From NCBI GenBank assembly GCA_964495465.1, contig CAZBWE010000023.1, positions 1 to 29,146 on the forward strand: a DNA stretch of 29,146 nt, in the 5' to 3' direction. Under the pieces are notes generated by a model. The model searched no databases and was not told the origin of the DNA. It saw nothing but the letters and a program-made list of their open reading frames with translations. The position numbers were made by a program, and so were the translations under genes. The stretch is from CAZBWE01 sp964495465. GTDB taxonomy: Bacteria > Planctomycetota > Phycisphaerae > Sedimentisphaerales > Anaerobacaceae. This document shows positions 14,238-22,427 of the stretch, one piece after another; position 1 is the stretch's first letter; each line of letters begins with the position of its first letter.

Positions 14238-15233
14238 TTAGCTTACTGTAGCAAATATTGGTTTTAGCGATTCATAATCGGTCGTTCCAGCACCGGCGTT
14301 TTGCGCCTTTATCAGATAAGGTAAATCAGATACCTTCAAGTCAAGAAGGGTGCAGCCATAGGCATCAGCAGCGAGCATATCACAGCTTGCAATCATGGTA
14401 TTAGCCCATCTTAAATCCTTGACCGACCCACCCGTTGGGCCATTGGTCATCATAACCTGGGTAGCATCCAATATCACCAATGTCGGTTTTACCATCATAG
14501 CCAACTCTGCAATGATAGTGTTTATATCCTGATGAAAAATGTTACGCCTTCCACCGAGAAGCCCGTACCAATTCTTCATTGACATCGAAGCACCTGCCCG
14601 GTGATGATGCTTAATTGGTGCAATACCAATCAGTTTATCTGCTCTCGCAAAAGGACCGTAGAAAATAGGCCAATTCTTTATAAGCTTGCCCCTTGTCAGC
14701 ATAGTGTGCTTGAAAAGATTGGGCCTTGGCAATATTACTTCAGCACCAGCATTGCTCGCCGCCTTACCTATCCCACTTAACTTAAAACAACTTGAAGGGT
14801 CATTAATTGGATTGTCAGTTACGATAACCTGCCTTGCCCCTGCTTTGTAGCACAGCCGTACTACCTCCGCAACCAGCTCCGGATTGGCGGTTGCTCCAAG
14901 CATCGGCGGCGAAGCAAAAGCAACATTTGGTTTTATGGCAACTGCTTCGCCCTCATTGATAAATCTTTTTATGCCCCCGAGCAACTCTATCGCCTTATTG
15001 ACTGCTTTTACTCTGCTGGCCCCCTTGACAATACTAATCACCTGGCCAGGTTTATCCGGGACCGAGAAATCAGGTAAGGTCACCAGCGAACCAATATCAA
15101 CGCCTGCTTTTGGTCCTTGCTTATCATAGAGTTTGCAGGTAATAAAACCAGCGGCAGCGATGGAAACACCTGCTTTACCAACGCGAGCCAGAAATTGTCT
15201 GCGTTGTATTTTCTTATCGTTGCTCTCAGTCAT
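14238..15233 (-). CDS. Tat-exported DUF362 domain protein
   Basis: A 331-residue protein with the twin-arginine signal KIQRRQFLARVGKAGVSIAAAG (Arg 11-12, last residues by position), followed by a DUF362 domain. Recognisable family features are VAIKPNVAFASPP, the GARQVIVTDNP strand-loop, IGIAPIKHHHRAGASMSMKNWYG and the C-terminal LDATQVMMTNGPTGG. DUF362 proteins often occur with or are fused to 4Fe-4S domains, but their reaction is not established. Here the Fe-S partner is encoded next door. The ATG overlaps the last eight bases of the DUF6599 gene, implying translational coupling, and the polyferredoxin start follows nine bases after the stop. Export with cofactor bound is implied by the Tat signal. 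Confidence 0.87.
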   Translation of the reverse strand: MTESNDKKIQRRQFLARVGKAGVSIAAAGFITCKLYDKQGPKAGVDIGSLVTLPDFSVPDKPGQVISIVKGASRVKAVNKAIELLGGIKRFINEGEAVAIKPNVAFASPPMLGATANPELVAEVVRLCYKAGARQVIVTDNPINDPSSCFKLSGIGKAASNAGAEVILPRPNLFKHTMLTRGKLIKNWPIFYGPFARADKLIGIAPIKHHHRAGASMSMKNWYGLLGGRRNIFHQDINTIIAELAMMVKPTLVILDATQVMMTNGPTGGSVKDLRWANTMIASCDMLAADAYGCTLLDLKVSDLPYLIKAQNAGAGTTDYESLKPIFATVS

Positions 15234-16236
15234 TATTTACCGCCTTACTTAGACTGTTAATGAGCATAACCGCCATTCGTTCGGCAGAGTATTGACTTTC
15301 CGCCTCGTGAACACCGGCAACGAACGGCCCAATTGCAAACACAAATTCAGTCGTTCCATAAAAATCGACAACTTTTATTTGCAGACGCCTGAGATCCTCG
15401 TTTGCTATCGGTTTAGCCCTACCACCATTTTCAATCAAAAAATTATAGTAGTTTTTAGCCACCTTCTGGGCATCTTGCCCGTCGGAACGCTTGCTAAAAA
15501 ATGCGGTAATGATATGGCCATCCAAGATGTATCTGGCAACAAAAGTATTATTTAGGCCTTCAAAGCCAAATGTGCTTCGCAGATACAACTTTGAACTGCC
15601 GGTAACTAAATTTTCTCGAGGAAATAAAGTTAGCTCTTCTATCTGCATAGCTTTATCAATAGCCACATCGCTTATAAACTTCCGGGCAATATCAGTCATT
15701 GCCTTATATAATTCAGGCGTCTCAGCCGAACCTACTATCTCAATATAAAATCTGCCGTGAACAAAATATAAACTATTTGCGGTCTGGTATGCAAATAACA
15801 TATTCGGCAAAAGCTCCACATCAGCTCTTTTCTGCACACTATAGACTGAAAAGGCGTTTTTAACGTTTGCCATATCGTAAACAAAAAGTTCCATCCATAA
15901 ACTGTCGTTACCTTTACTTACGAATCGCTGTGTATATAATTTTTCAAAGCCCGATTCGATATATAAAGGGGCCTTGCCGTTAATCTTTTCATAAAGATTG
16001 CCAGGAATGTATATTTCAGTCCTTGAAAGTGTTTCAAATCCTGCGGGCACAAAAGCGCTTACCCGCATTACTGAAAACTCTCCGGCACCTGTCTTCTCAA
16101 TATAGATGCCAAATCGGCTCATATCATAATCAGCCTGTTTCACGACTACTCCGACAGCCAAAATAAAAAGAAGTGCTAATAAGCAGAAGCTTATAGCCGA
16201 TTCAAGATGTCCTGCCCGATACCGGTTCGGCTCCAT
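15226..16236 (-). CDS. DUF6599-like membrane-anchored protein
   Basis: A protein of 336 residues, the first gene of the operon. A hydrophobic stretch near the N-terminus (ISFCLLALLFILAVGVVV) suggests a single membrane anchor with the remainder outside the cytoplasm. The segment IPGNLYEKINGKAPLYIESG is the hallmark I associate with DUF6599 proteins of planctomycetes and their relatives; no function is established. The ATG at 16236 has GGAG six bases upstream and is preferred to a TTG at 16284. The gene ends inside the start of the DUF362 gene (8-base overlap). It probably helps assemble or anchor the extracytoplasmic redox proteins encoded downstream, but this rests on context only. Confidence 0.75.
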   Translation of the reverse strand: MEPNRYRAGHLESAISFCLLALLFILAVGVVVKQADYDMSRFGIYIEKTGAGEFSVMRVSAFVPAGFETLSRTEIYIPGNLYEKINGKAPLYIESGFEKLYTQRFVSKGNDSLWMELFVYDMANVKNAFSVYSVQKRADVELLPNMLFAYQTANSLYFVHGRFYIEIVGSAETPELYKAMTDIARKFISDVAIDKAMQIEELTLFPRENLVTGSSKLYLRSTFGFEGLNNTFVARYILDGHIITAFFSKRSDGQDAQKVAKNYYNFLIENGGRAKPIANEDLRRLQIKVVDFYGTTEFVFAIGPFVAGVHEAESQYSAERMAVMLINSLSKAVNND

Positions 16237-16294
16237 ATCCAGCTCCAACAATCCCACCAAAAAAACCGTAGAGAAAACTCTCAACAGGGTTTAC

Positions 16295-16323
16295 TTGACT
16301 TTCAAACAAGTACAAGTTATACT
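16295..16323 (+). promoter_or_regulatory. Upstream tatA promoter sharing its -10 with the divergent operon
   Basis: TTGACT (16295-16300), a 17-base spacer and TATACT (16318-16323) point rightward. The -10 overlaps the leftward -10 (16316-16321), so one GTTATACT core could serve both directions. The leader to tatA would be about 155 bases. Confidence 0.55.
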
Positions 16324-16344
16324 GTTTCCTGGTATTTCCGTCAA
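16316..16344 (-). promoter_or_regulatory. Promoter of the DUF6599-DUF362-polyferredoxin-reductase operon
   Basis: On the minus strand TTGACG (16344-16339) and TATAAC (16321-16316) are 17 bases apart. Transcription would begin near 16309, leaving a leader of about 73 bases before the ATG at 16236. The -10 element overlaps that of the rightward promoter. Confidence 0.55.
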
Positions 16345-16423
16345 TCAGTATCTGGTAGATAGTGGCCCTATTAGAAACAGCACAGGTAAAGAAGGTCCCA
16401 TAGAAGGGAAATTCTCAGGAGGG

Positions 16424-16453
16424 TTGACAAAAGTGCTTGTGTCGAGTTATAGT
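16424..16453 (+). promoter_or_regulatory. Proximal tatA promoter
   Basis: TTGACA (16424-16429) and TATAGT (16448-16453) with an 18-base spacer. The predicted start lies about 25 bases before the tatA ATG, giving a short leader that still contains the AAAGGAG ribosome-binding site. Confidence 0.7.
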
Positions 16454-16484
16454 ATCTCTCGATAGAGAAAAAAGGAGACTAAAA

Positions 16485-16760
16485 ATGATTGAACATATCC
16501 AATATATTTTTGCGTGGACGCCCGGCTGGCCTGAGCTTCTTGTTATCCTTGTGGTAGCACTTCTGATATTCGGCAGACGGCTACCTGAAATCGCACGAAA
16601 TATAGGCAAAAGCTTAACAGAATTCAAAAAGGGCGTGCATGAAGCAGAAGAGACTAAAGACAAACTGGTAGATGAGGCCAGGAAAGTGAAAGACGACGTA
16701 GTGCAGGACGTCAAGGATGCTGCCGGTTTAGATGAAGATGACAACGGCAGACACGACTGA
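16485..16760 (+). CDS. tatA: Sec-independent translocase component TatA
   Basis: A 91-residue TatA/E-type protein. One membrane helix (LLVILVVALLIF) is followed by the hinge and amphipathic helix FGRRLPEIARNIGKSLTEFK, then a charged, acidic tail. TatA multimers form the transient pore through which folded twin-arginine proteins cross the membrane. The ATG at 16485 has AAAGGAG seven bases upstream; the longer frame starting at 16437 lies upstream of this site and overlaps the promoter. There is no separate tatB in the window, so this may be a minimal TatAC system. tatC begins 66 bases downstream. Genes for three proteins with twin-arginine motifs are transcribed divergently from the same promoter region. 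Confidence 0.93.
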   Translation: MIEHIQYIFAWTPGWPELLVILVVALLIFGRRLPEIARNIGKSLTEFKKGVHEAEETKDKLVDEARKVKDDVVQDVKDAAGLDEDDNGRHD

Positions 16761-16826
16761 TGAGCAGTAAAAACAAATCATCCAATCCCAATTGCCGTTA
16801 ATCCTTAGATATAAACAATTCACAAA

Positions 16827-17621
16827 ATGGTCGATACCCAAAAAAAAGAAACGAAGGCCAAAGCAAATCCCAAAAAATATGACTCTCTGGAAAACACTAT
16901 GAGCTTAGGAGACCATCTTGAGGAACTGCGTATGCGTTTGTTTTTCGCACTGGGGGGATTGCTTTCGGCAGTTGTCATTTGCCTGATTCCATTTTTTTTC
17001 AAATATATACAGACATTCATTTACTACCCACATAACAAAGTGATGCCGGAACTGACTTTAATTGTGCTTGCACCGGCTGACCCTTTTATCGTTTATATGA
17101 AGATAGCAACAATTGCAGGCCTGATACTATCGTCGCCCTGGGTATTCTATCAGCTTTGGATGTTCGTGGCAGCCGGTTTGTATCCTCATGAACGAAAATA
17201 CGTTCACCTTGCAGTGCCTTTTTCAGCAGTATTGTTTATCACAGGAGCTCTCTTCTTCCTCTATATCGTAGCGCCGATATCCCTGCGTTTTTTCCTTCAC
17301 TTTGGCACATTCATTGACGTCACGCCGAGCTGGACACTACAAAAATACATATCTTTCATAACTATGCTTATGCTGGTATTCGGAATCGGCTTTCAGACTC
17401 CTATAGCTATTTTCTTTCTGAACAGGACGGGTTTAGTTTCGATAGAAGCACTTCGAAGGTCAAGAAAATATGTGCTTTTGCTTATTGTTATATTAGCGGC
17501 AATAGCCACGCCGCCTGACGTATTCTCTCAAATAACCCTTGCGATACCGCTTTATTTGCTTTTCGAACTGGGTATTCTGATTAGCAACATTGCGAGACGT
17601 AAAAAAAATACCCCCCAGTAA
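16827..17621 (+). CDS. tatC: Sec-independent translocase component TatC
   Basis: TatC, 264 residues with six predicted membrane segments, is the receptor that recognises the twin-arginine signal. The family signature MSLGDHLEELRMRL begins at about residue 25, after a lysine-rich extension (DTQKKETKAKANPKKYD) longer than in many TatC proteins. Other conserved parts are YQLWMFVAAGLYPHERK, the FGIGFQTPIAIFFLNRTG region and RKYVLLLIVILAAIATPPD. The ATG at 16827 lacks a Shine-Dalgarno; a shorter form starting at 16899 is possible. The stop codon lies in the loop of a strong terminator hairpin shared with the convergent metallo-hydrolase gene. It is very likely cotranscribed with tatA. Confidence 0.96.
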   Translation: MVDTQKKETKAKANPKKYDSLENTMSLGDHLEELRMRLFFALGGLLSAVVICLIPFFFKYIQTFIYYPHNKVMPELTLIVLAPADPFIVYMKIATIAGLILSSPWVFYQLWMFVAAGLYPHERKYVHLAVPFSAVLFITGALFFLYIVAPISLRFFLHFGTFIDVTPSWTLQKYISFITMLMLVFGIGFQTPIAIFFLNRTGLVSIEALRRSRKYVLLLIVILAAIATPPDVFSQITLAIPLYLLFELGILISNIARRKKNTPQ

Positions 17622-17633
17622 AACTGGGGGGTA
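17601..17633 (-). terminator. Terminator between tatC and the metallo-hydrolase gene
   Basis: TACCCCCCAG (17609-17618) and CTGGGGGGTA (17624-17633) form a perfect 10-base stem with a 5-base loop. On the minus strand eight T follow, an ideal intrinsic terminator for the leftward gene that stops at 17642. On the plus strand there is no T-run. The tatC stop codon (17619-17621) falls in the loop. Confidence 0.88.
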
Positions 17634-17641
17634 AATATGTC

Positions 17642-19051
17642 CTAATCATCGAGTATAATTTCATCCTGAAATTCTGGGACAGCCACCTTCCAGCCGGTCT
17701 TTCCTTTGAGAAAATCTGCAAAAGCAAGAGCACTATCGGATTCACCATGAACTACAAAGACCTTTTTCGGCGGTTTATTCAGGCATTTGAGCCACTGTAA
17801 AAGCTCATTTTTATCAGCATGAGATGAAAAGCCCCCTACCTTCACGATTCCTGCTTCAACCGGATATTCCTGGCCGAGGATTCTGACCTGCTTTTCGCCG
17901 TCAACTATTCTTCTTCCGAGGGTGCCGATTGCCTGGTATCCGACAAACATTATAGTGTTTTTGGGATTGCTAATATTGTTGACCAAATGGTGCTTTACTC
18001 TTCCACCTGTGCACATTCCAGAGCCAGCAATGATAATTGATGATTCTTTTACACTGTTAATCGCCTTGGATTCGTCTGTTGTGCCGGCCATTTTCAGGCC
18101 CGGGAAATTAAAGGGAGATTCATTGTGCCTGATGTATTCGATCATCTCTTTGTCATACAACTCTCTGTGTTTCTGAAAGACCTTAGTGATACTCGAAGCC
18201 ATCGGGCTGTCCAGAAAAACGCTCATATGAGGTATTTTATCTTCAAGCAGCAATTCGTTTATGTAATACATGACCTCCTGCGAGCGTTCGAGAGCAAAGC
18301 TTGGTATGATGATATTTCCGCCTGCTTTTTTGGTTGAGTTTATGACCTCGGCGATAGTCTTTTTCGTATCTTCCACGTTCTGATGGATTCTGTCGCCATA
18401 GGTTGATTCGATGAGAATATAGTCAGCTTCATCAATGCAGGACGGGTCCTCGACAATCGGCTTATTCGGCCTGCCGATGTCACCAGAAAAAAGAACCGTT
18501 CTGCTTTGGCCGTTAAGAGGGACTCCGAGCTTTATTATCGAAGAACCAAGGACGTGACCGGCATCATAAAAAGTTGCTTTTACACCTTTTACAATCTCAA
18601 TCGGTTTATTGTAGTGTATGGGAAGAAAGTTTTTAAAACTTTCTTCGGCCTGTTCCGCAGTGTAAAGCGGTATCTCAGGATAAGGACCTTTTCGGCCTTC
18701 ACGCTTGTGCCTTTTGCGTTTGAACTCGGCGTCCTCTTCCTGCAAGTGGGCAGAATCCAACAATATAATCTTCGCAATCTCCGCTGTAGCATCCGTGCAG
18801 TAAATTTTCCCGTTGAAACCCTCACGAACCAGCTTGGGCAGTAAACCGCAATGGTCAAGATGGGCGTGTGTTAACAAAACAGCATCAATATTTTCAGGAG
18901 GGAGCGGAAATGGGTCCCAGTTTCTGGCTTTAAACTGGCGTTCCTGATAAAGTCCGCAATCCACAAGGATATTTGTTCCATTCGCCTGCAATAAATGACG
19001 AGAACCCGTGACATTTCGGGCTGCGCCAAGAAAACGTAATTTTATCTGCAT
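17642..19051 (-). CDS. MBL-fold beta-CASP metallo-hydrolase (CPSF73/RNase-like)
   Basis: A 469-residue metallo-beta-lactamase-fold protein with a beta-CASP insertion, the type found in RNA nucleases such as the CPSF-73 relatives. The zinc motif HAHLDH is at residues 62-67. Further ligands lie in DAGHVLGSS and SGDIGRP. The beta-CASP motifs are visible as ESTYGDR, then GSGMCTGGR, GGFSSHADKNEL and VFVVHGES. There is no KH domain or RNase J C-terminal domain, so it belongs to the short 450-470-residue bacterial group often labelled exonuclease. TAGGA lies at a good distance before the ATG. It converges on tatC and has a strong terminator. RNA processing or decay is the likely role; the exact substrate is unknown. 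Confidence 0.92.
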   Translation of the reverse strand: MQIKLRFLGAARNVTGSRHLLQANGTNILVDCGLYQERQFKARNWDPFPLPPENIDAVLLTHAHLDHCGLLPKLVREGFNGKIYCTDATAEIAKIILLDSAHLQEEDAEFKRKRHKREGRKGPYPEIPLYTAEQAEESFKNFLPIHYNKPIEIVKGVKATFYDAGHVLGSSIIKLGVPLNGQSRTVLFSGDIGRPNKPIVEDPSCIDEADYILIESTYGDRIHQNVEDTKKTIAEVINSTKKAGGNIIIPSFALERSQEVMYYINELLLEDKIPHMSVFLDSPMASSITKVFQKHRELYDKEMIEYIRHNESPFNFPGLKMAGTTDESKAINSVKESSIIIAGSGMCTGGRVKHHLVNNISNPKNTIMFVGYQAIGTLGRRIVDGEKQVRILGQEYPVEAGIVKVGGFSSHADKNELLQWLKCLNKPPKKVFVVHGESDSALAFADFLKGKTGWKVAVPEFQDEIILDD

Positions 19052-19177
19052 ACTTTATCCTACGGCAATAAACAGAAACTATCTTCTATTGTTGATTGTA
19101 AAAGATTTTCAAGGCAGCGTCAAGCAGCAAAACAGTTTTTGCACAGGTAAAATAATTTTAACCTGAAGCGAAAACCA

Positions 19178-21541
19178 TCATCTCGTTTTGAGAACACTAC
19201 CATCTGGGTCAGGAAATTCACCGACCAGCCAGCCGAGATATTCCTCCAGGTTCGTATAACCATCACCGTTGCGGTCTTCGCTGCCGTCATCCGGACTGCT
19301 CGGGTCCAGACCACACTTCTTTTCCCAAGTATCCGGCATACCATCATGGTCGGTATCCTGGGGGACATTAAATGTGCGATATTGCGGCCAAGGGAAGTCC
19401 GGAGAACCGGCGGCGTCTTTTACATCATTCTGGGTATCAATAATCCCCGGATAGTTTTTGCCGGGAGGGTCAAAAGTGGAACCTTTGCTTCCCGTATAAT
19501 GCACAGTTGTGGTGCGGACCTCATCAATAATCCGCCTGTCGATTACGTCCTGCTTCGGATAATTTGCCCCGACATCTCCCAAGACATTCTTGTAGGCGTC
19601 GCGAGCAGATTGCGTGGTGACATAAGATTCAAACAAAGGTTTATCCACTCGGACCAATTCCATCACCGCCGGCGAATTATAAAAGGCCTTCCAATTATCA
19701 TCATCGTAGTCCATACCTTCCATAACATTGCCACTCATATAGTATTTCGGTGTTCCATGCTCAGGGTTTATGGGGTCGAGCTTCAAGAGCCATTTGATAT
19801 AAGGATTCTTCGGATAGGGCTTGTAGTAATTATTGACAAAGTTACACCGCATAACACCGCCATCGGTGGTTCTTTTGAGCCAGTTATAGACGACATTATT
19901 GCGAATATCGAGGTAGCCATCATATTGGCCGGCAAGATTATATCCCCCCGCCAGAGACCAGTTCCTGTCCGTGCAGTGAGCCAACAGATTGTGGTGGAGA
20001 CTGCCGATATTACCGCTGACAGAAGCTGCAAAGGAATGGGTTTCATATTTTTTTCTGTCACCGGCCTTAAAATGATACGAATGGTGCAGGGCTTCTGAAA
20101 CAATACTACGCTGAAAAGTTACATTTTTTGCACCGCGGGTGCTAAGAGCTTCATCCAGAGTCCAGCTTATAGAGCAATGGTCAATAATGGAATGGTCGGT
20201 GCCTGCAACCATTCCCATTCCATCCATAGATTTTCGACAAATATCCCCGACACGGCAATGAATGTAACGAATGATGACATCGTGGCTGCCATAGACACCG
20301 GCTGAATAGTGGCCGAGACATATCCCGTCGCCGGGAGCCGTCTGTCCTGCAACAGTAATATAAGGATTTCTGACTGTGCAGGACCTTTTGAGGGGTATAA
20401 AACCGGAGACACGGAAGATGACGGTTCTCGGTCCGGAGGCCTCAATAGCAGCACGGTAGCTGCCCGGGATAACGGCTTGGCCCTTAGTCGTGTCATAATC
20501 GAGCAGATTCGTAACCTCAATGACCCTGCCGCCGCGGCCGCCGCGTGCGAATCGGCCATAGCCCTCAGCGGTCGGGAATGCCAGAAAACGAATTCGAAAA
20601 CACCAGATATCGCCTCTCACAGGGGCTGTGTCCGACGAGTGAACTTCATCGACACGCCAGAAATATGTTTTCATATGGTCCAAAGGCGGTAACGGAAAAC
20701 GCGACTCCTTCAGGTTACCTTTAAACTCGGGAGAGGATGGGGTAGCTCTGGCTACCACGTTCGGGTCGGTGCCGAGATACAAATAATGCGATGCGGCTGT
20801 CTTCGGGGAGACCCACTGCAAAACAGCATCAGGGGGGACGTGCTCATCGTCATTTTTGGGACTGGGCTTTACGGCCTTTTTGTGCGGATTGACTGTGTCT
20901 ATCTCAAAACCATTTATGATAACGCTCCGCACTGACTGGGAACTATCCGGCCTGAAATTAATCACGACATCCTTTCCAGCTGCCACATCGACCTCAAAAA
21001 AGGCGCCGGCGATGTCGTAATCGCCTGCGGCTCGTTTCGTCGGAGTGCAACCTTTCACCTTCAAAATATCATCGACATAAACATCGAACTTCGTCGGCGG
21101 GATGTCTCTGACTTCGTTGTGATATGTAACAATGGTGTGTTTTCCCGGAGCAAGGCCGCTAACAACCATATCAATACTTCCGCCGGCTGTAATGCCATCG
21201 GCTGCCATCCAGGCGTCATTCAACAATAGTGGTTTATACCAGGCGTGGCTTATCGCAGTTCCCGTCTCTGTTCTGAAAGTTATTGTAATATCACCATAAT
21301 TTTTTAAATCCGATTGTTCCTGCTGGAAAGTCCAGTTCTCCCAATTCGGTTTAAGTATATCTTTTCGAGCAAAGGGTGGATTCAAATCCACTTTAAGCTC
21401 TCGACTATAAGGTAAGTCGGCATCGGTTACAATATTTCCATATACATTTGCCACAAACAACAAACAGATAATAACAAGAAATGTTACGAATCTTTTACCA
21501 ATATACAGAGCAAGCATCATACTTATTCTCTTAATGACCAT
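19178..21541 (-). CDS. Secreted pectate-lyase-like beta-helix protein with Ca-binding tail
   Basis: A 787-residue exported protein. Residues about 8-36 form a signal peptide. A beta-sandwich region (about 45-215) resembles carbohydrate-binding or malectin-like modules. Residues about 235-318 are the fibronectin-like module common in planctomycete enzymes (LQWVSPKTAASHYLYLGTDP, then TYFWRVDEV). A right-handed beta-helix of the pectate-lyase PL1 type follows, about 325-690, with GRVIEVTNLLDYD, ITVAGQTAPGDGI, MVAGTDHSIIDHCSISW and NNVVYNW. The C-terminus carries thrombospondin type 3-like calcium loops DTDHDGMPD and DRNGDGYTN. It probably cleaves pectin or another polysaccharide outside the cell; the substrate is not proven. 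Start at ATG 21541 or 21520. It is a single gene with no transporter or regulator alongside. Confidence 0.85.
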   Translation of the reverse strand: MVIKRISMMLALYIGKRFVTFLVIICLLFVANVYGNIVTDADLPYSRELKVDLNPPFARKDILKPNWENWTFQQEQSDLKNYGDITITFRTETGTAISHAWYKPLLLNDAWMAADGITAGGSIDMVVSGLAPGKHTIVTYHNEVRDIPPTKFDVYVDDILKVKGCTPTKRAAGDYDIAGAFFEVDVAAGKDVVINFRPDSSQSVRSVIINGFEIDTVNPHKKAVKPSPKNDDEHVPPDAVLQWVSPKTAASHYLYLGTDPNVVARATPSSPEFKGNLKESRFPLPPLDHMKTYFWRVDEVHSSDTAPVRGDIWCFRIRFLAFPTAEGYGRFARGGRGGRVIEVTNLLDYDTTKGQAVIPGSYRAAIEASGPRTVIFRVSGFIPLKRSCTVRNPYITVAGQTAPGDGICLGHYSAGVYGSHDVIIRYIHCRVGDICRKSMDGMGMVAGTDHSIIDHCSISWTLDEALSTRGAKNVTFQRSIVSEALHHSYHFKAGDRKKYETHSFAASVSGNIGSLHHNLLAHCTDRNWSLAGGYNLAGQYDGYLDIRNNVVYNWLKRTTDGGVMRCNFVNNYYKPYPKNPYIKWLLKLDPINPEHGTPKYYMSGNVMEGMDYDDDNWKAFYNSPAVMELVRVDKPLFESYVTTQSARDAYKNVLGDVGANYPKQDVIDRRIIDEVRTTTVHYTGSKGSTFDPPGKNYPGIIDTQNDVKDAAGSPDFPWPQYRTFNVPQDTDHDGMPDTWEKKCGLDPSSPDDGSEDRNGDGYTNLEEYLGWLVGEFPDPDGSVLKTR

Positions 21542-21644
21542 TTGCTGTCATTTCTGCGTTATATAGAGACAAAAAAAGACGCCGCCGATATGGCAACATC
21601 TATAAATATATCAGATAAAAGCATTATCTAATTTCCTGCGAAAG

Positions 21645-21718
21645 TGGGCGATACAGGACTTGAACCTGTGACCCCCTGCGTGTAAAGCAGGTGCTCTAGC
21701 CAACTGAGCTAATCGCCC
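21645..21718 (-). tRNA. tRNA-Val (UAC)
   Basis: The complement folds as a complete 74-base tRNA: acceptor GGGCGAT/ATCGCCC, D-arm GCTCAGTTGGCTAGAGC, anticodon stem CCTGC/GCAGG with anticodon TAC, T-arm with GGTTCAAGTCC and discriminator A. The 3' CCA is not encoded. Valine identity follows from the anticodon. Confidence 0.95.
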
Positions 21719-21910
21719 AAAATCTGGTAACTGGTAATCGGTGATTAATGATTATTGTATTTGACACGACCATTTAACCAATTACCATTTAACCAATTAC
21801 CATTTAACCAATTTTTAGCCCTTGCGTCAATAGCAAGGTTATATTATATTCTCTGCGGACTTTACTTATCCTATCGGCCAGGACAATTTTGAAATTGGAG
21901 GTTTTTTTGT
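21719..21910. repeat. Tandem and word-like repeats before the nitroreductase gene
   Basis: The 15-base unit ACCATTTAACCAATT occurs three times in perfect tandem (21769-21813). The preceding 21724-21758 consists of related words (CTGGTAACTGGTAATCGGTG). Reverse-complement versions lie on the other side of the nitroreductase gene (22428-22506). Confidence 0.8.
21822..21850 (+). promoter_or_regulatory. Candidate promoter of the nitroreductase gene
   Basis: TTGCGT (21822-21827) and TATATT (21845-21850) are separated by 17 bases. Transcription would begin near 21857, about 54 bases before the ATG. Confidence 0.4.
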
Positions 21911-22423
21911 ATGGATGTGTTCGAAGCGATAAAAAAACGATACTCGTGCAGGGCATACAAGGATAAAAGCATAGAGAAAAACAAGCTCGATAAACTGCTG
22001 GAAGCGGCCCGATTAGCACCATCGGCAAAAAACCTGCAGGATTGGCGATTCGTAGTGATAATGGACAAGAAAATTAAAAGTCAAGTTGCGCAGGCGACTA
22101 ACAGGCCGCAGATTTTCGAAAAGGCAGGCGCTATCATAGCGGCCTGCAGTAACAGCGATGAGGTGATGCGCTGCGGGCAGGCAGTCGGGCCGATTGACGT
22201 ATCCATCGCACTTGAGCATATCGCCCTTGAGGCGACGGAACTGGGATTGGGGACCTGCTGGATTGGTTCGTTCGAGACGGAAAAAGTAAGGACAATACTT
22301 GGCATTCCAGCCGATATAAATATAATTGAATTGATGACGGTCGGCTATTCTGGTGATGAGCCAAAAGAGCCAAATCGTGAGCCGATAGAAAAAATAGTCT
22401 GCTACGATAAATGGCAGTTCTAA
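21911..22423 (+). CDS. Nitroreductase family protein
   Basis: A 170-residue flavin-dependent nitroreductase-fold protein, close to the minimal size of the family. The FMN-binding signatures are visible: KKRYSCRAYKDKSI at the N-terminus with the Arg-Ser/Cys-Arg element, APSAKNLQDWRFVVI, and the later GTCWIGSF with the adjacent IGVP-like LGIPADINI. Such enzymes reduce nitro or quinone compounds or enones using NAD(P)H. The single-domain form here has no ferredoxin extension. GGAGG lies nine bases upstream of the ATG, one of the best ribosome-binding sites in the window. It lies between two tRNA genes and between inverted word-like repeats, and has no operon partner. The physiological substrate cannot be told from sequence. 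Confidence 0.93.
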   Translation: MDVFEAIKKRYSCRAYKDKSIEKNKLDKLLEAARLAPSAKNLQDWRFVVIMDKKIKSQVAQATNRPQIFEKAGAIIAACSNSDEVMRCGQAVGPIDVSIALEHIALEATELGLGTCWIGSFETEKVRTILGIPADINIIELMTVGYSGDEPKEPNREPIEKIVCYDKWQF

Positions 22424-22427
22424 GTTT

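Noticed and set aside
19346..20098. A 250-codon frame opposite the pectate-lyase-like gene
   Set aside because: It lies wholly inside a protein with clear domains on the other strand, has no family features and no ribosome-binding site.
21769..21813. Short tandem repeats considered as a CRISPR array
   Set aside because: The units are 15 bases, directly adjacent and without spacers; no cas gene is present.
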